This document shows, piece by piece, positions 62,561 to 64,000 of a stretch of DNA of 64,000 nt. The first letter of the stretch is position 1. The number at the start of each line of letters is the position of its first letter. The DNA is from Taudactylus pleione (taxonomy: Eukaryota; Chordata; Amphibia; Anura; Myobatrachidae): positions 62,001 through 126,000 of the forward strand of contig JAUIMM010002569.1 in assembly GCA_031769625.1 (NCBI GenBank), written 5' to 3'. Position numbers and translations under genes: made by a program. The notes beneath the pieces were generated by a model. The model was not told the DNA's origin. It searched no databases and worked only from the letters and a program-made list of their open reading frames with translations.

Positions 62561-64000
62561 TAAGAGAAAACAGCAAATGCACGTTTTAGGCCAAAATGCT
62601 TTGAAAGCAATGGAAACAACAAAAGCGCATACTTTGTGTTATCTCCACTTGTAGCAAACACAGACAGCTCAAAATTTCACTGGATGTGTTGAAGACCAAG
62701 ACCCACAAATGTGATGTGAAATGGTTTTTCTCCCATGTTGCGTTTAAGAGAAAACAGCAAATGCACGTTTTAGGCCAAAATGCATTGAAAGCAATGGAAC
62801 CAACAAAAGCGCATACTTTGTGTTATCTCCTCTTGTAGCAAACACAGACAGCTCAAAATTTCACTGGATGTGTTGAAGACCAAGACCCACAAATGTGATG
62901 TGAAATGGTTTTTCTCCCATGTTGCGTTTAAGAGAAAACAGCAATTGCACGTTTTAGGCCAAAATGCATTGAAAGCAATGGAAACAACAAAAGCGCATAC
63001 TTTGTGTTATCTCCTCTTGTAGCAAACACAGGCAGCTCAAAATTTCACTGGATGTGTTGAAGACCAAGACCAACAAATGTGATGTGAAATGGTTTTTCTC
63101 CACTGTTGCGTTTAAGAGAAAACAGCAAATGCACGTTTTAGGCCAAAATGCTTTGAAAGCAATGGAAACAACAAAAGCGCATACTTTGTGTTATCTCCAC
63201 TTGTAGCAAACACAGACAGCTCAAAATTTCACTGGATGTGTTGAAGACCAAGACCCACAAATGTGATGTGAAATGGTTTTACTCCCATGTTGCGTTTAAG
63301 AGAAAACAGCAATTGCTCGTTTTAGGCAAAAATGCATTGAAAGCAATGGAACCAACAAAAGCGCATACTTTGTGTTATCTCCTCTTGTAGCAAACACAGA
63401 CAGCTCAAATTTTCACTGGATGTGTTGAAGACCAAGACCCACAAATGTGATGTGAAATGGTTTTTCTCCCATGTTGCATTTAAGAGAAAACAGCAATTGC
63501 ACGTTTTAGGCCAAAATGCATTGAAAGCAATGGAAACAACAAAAGCGCATACTTTGTGTTATCTCCACTTGTAGCAAACACAGACAGCTCAAAATTTCAC
63601 TGGATGTGTTGAAGACCAAGACCCACAAATGTGATGTGAAATGGTTTTTTCTCCCATGTTGCGTTTAAGAGAAAACAGCAAATGCACGTTTTAGGCCAAA
63701 ATGCATTGAAAGCAATGGAAACAACAAAAGCGCATACTTTGTGATATCTCCTCTTGTAGCAAACACAGACAGCTCAAAATTTCACTGGATGTGTTGAAGA
63801 CCAATACCCACAAATGTGATGTGCAATGGTTTTTCTCCCATGTTGCGTTTAAGAGAAAACAGCAATTGCTTGTTTTAGGCCAAAATGCATTGAAAGCAAT
63901 GGAAACAACAAAAGCGCATACTTTGTGTTATCTCCTCTTGTAGCAAACACAGACAGCTCAAAATTTCACTGGATGTGTTGAAGACCAAGACCCACAAATG
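62561..64000. repeat. Long-range duplicate, right copy, reaching the window end
   Basis: It matches 53730-55168 at offset 8831, then 8832 after one extra T in GGTTTTTTCTCCC near 63645. It carries the same TTTGTGATATC, CCAATACCC and GTGCAATGG marks. The last monomer is cut by the window edge, so the satellite continues beyond 64000. Confidence 0.88.

Larger units (their letters stand above)
1..64000. repeat. 184-bp satellite DNA array, about 348 tandem monomers
   Basis: The word TAAGAGAAAACAGC recurs every 184 bp (1, 185, 369, 553, 737 and so on to the end) with all copies in one orientation. Monomers differ at a handful of linked sites and are otherwise nearly identical. The first monomer has 34 C, 37 G, 64 A and 49 T. 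No transposon, gene or non-satellite sequence interrupts the array. Satellites with monomers of about 170-190 bp are typical of centromeric or pericentromeric heterochromatin in many animals and plants, and long uninterrupted homogeneous arrays are typical of recently homogenised cores. A centromeric role is inference; the family and species are not recognised. Confidence 0.98.

Noticed and set aside
1..64000. CRISPR array
   Set aside because: The period is constant at 184 bp and the whole unit repeats. There are no short repeats separated by unique spacers and no cas genes.
1..64000. A novel bacterial, phage or gene-based system
   Set aside because: There are no coding genes, operons, promoters or mobile-element hallmarks. 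Length, monomer size, HOR structure and CpG pattern all indicate eukaryotic satellite DNA.

Overview
The whole 64 kb window is one uninterrupted head-to-tail satellite DNA array. The monomer is 184 bp (first copy 1-184, second 185-368), giving about 348 copies, all in the same orientation. I found no gene, RNA gene, transposable element or unique-sequence interruption. Both window ends lie inside the array: it starts on my arbitrary monomer boundary and stops mid-monomer, so the array is longer than the window.

This points to a eukaryotic chromosome, most likely a centromeric or pericentromeric domain. The monomer is nucleosome-sized and has a hand-counted GC of 71/184 (38.6%). It has 3 CpGs where composition predicts about 7. 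The commonest scattered variants are C-to-T or G-to-A changes at those three CpGs, which fits a genome with cytosine methylation (vertebrates and plants are the obvious candidates). I do not recognise the family and cannot name the species.

Monomers fall into a few types set by linked diagnostic sites (register 1 = the T of TAAGAG): GCAAATGCACG, GCAATTGCACG or GCAATTGCTCG at 13-23; GCC or GCA at 30-32; GCATT or GCTTT at 38-42; GAAAC, GAACC, GAACA or AAAAC near 53-57; CTTCTCTT, CTCCTCTT or CTCCACTT near 83-90; GGCAGC or GACAGC near 103-108; and CCAAC or CCCAC near 141-145. I call these types A, B, C, C', D, E and F. They are arranged in higher-order repeats (HORs).

Layout: (1) 1-9569, a 5-monomer HOR B-A-B-C-D (920 bp) with larger duplications at offsets of 2761 and 6073 bp. 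(2) 9570-13246, shorter D-B-C cycles. (3) 13247-16190, mixed, where types E and F first appear. (4) 16191-20606, an exact-period 12-monomer (2208 bp) tandem duplication. (5) 20607-25336, a 13-monomer (about 2391 bp) HOR in two copies, the second truncated. (6) 25337-31834, similar monomers carrying about 35 private small indels, mostly in short homopolymers, and beginning at a 4-bp deletion where the HOR phase jumps; this may be a poorly polished or patched stretch of assembly. (7) 31835-37.5 kb, mixed B-A-B-C-F. (8) 37.5-64 kb, a super-repeat of roughly 8.6-9.0 kb seen about three times, containing a 3129-bp (17-monomer) tandem duplication and several whole-monomer gains and losses.

There are no cooperating genes here. 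The biology visible is array evolution: unequal exchange at several scales, hybrid monomers at exchange points, CpG decay, and type-specific short palindromes. The short open frames in the array are repeat artefacts, not genes.
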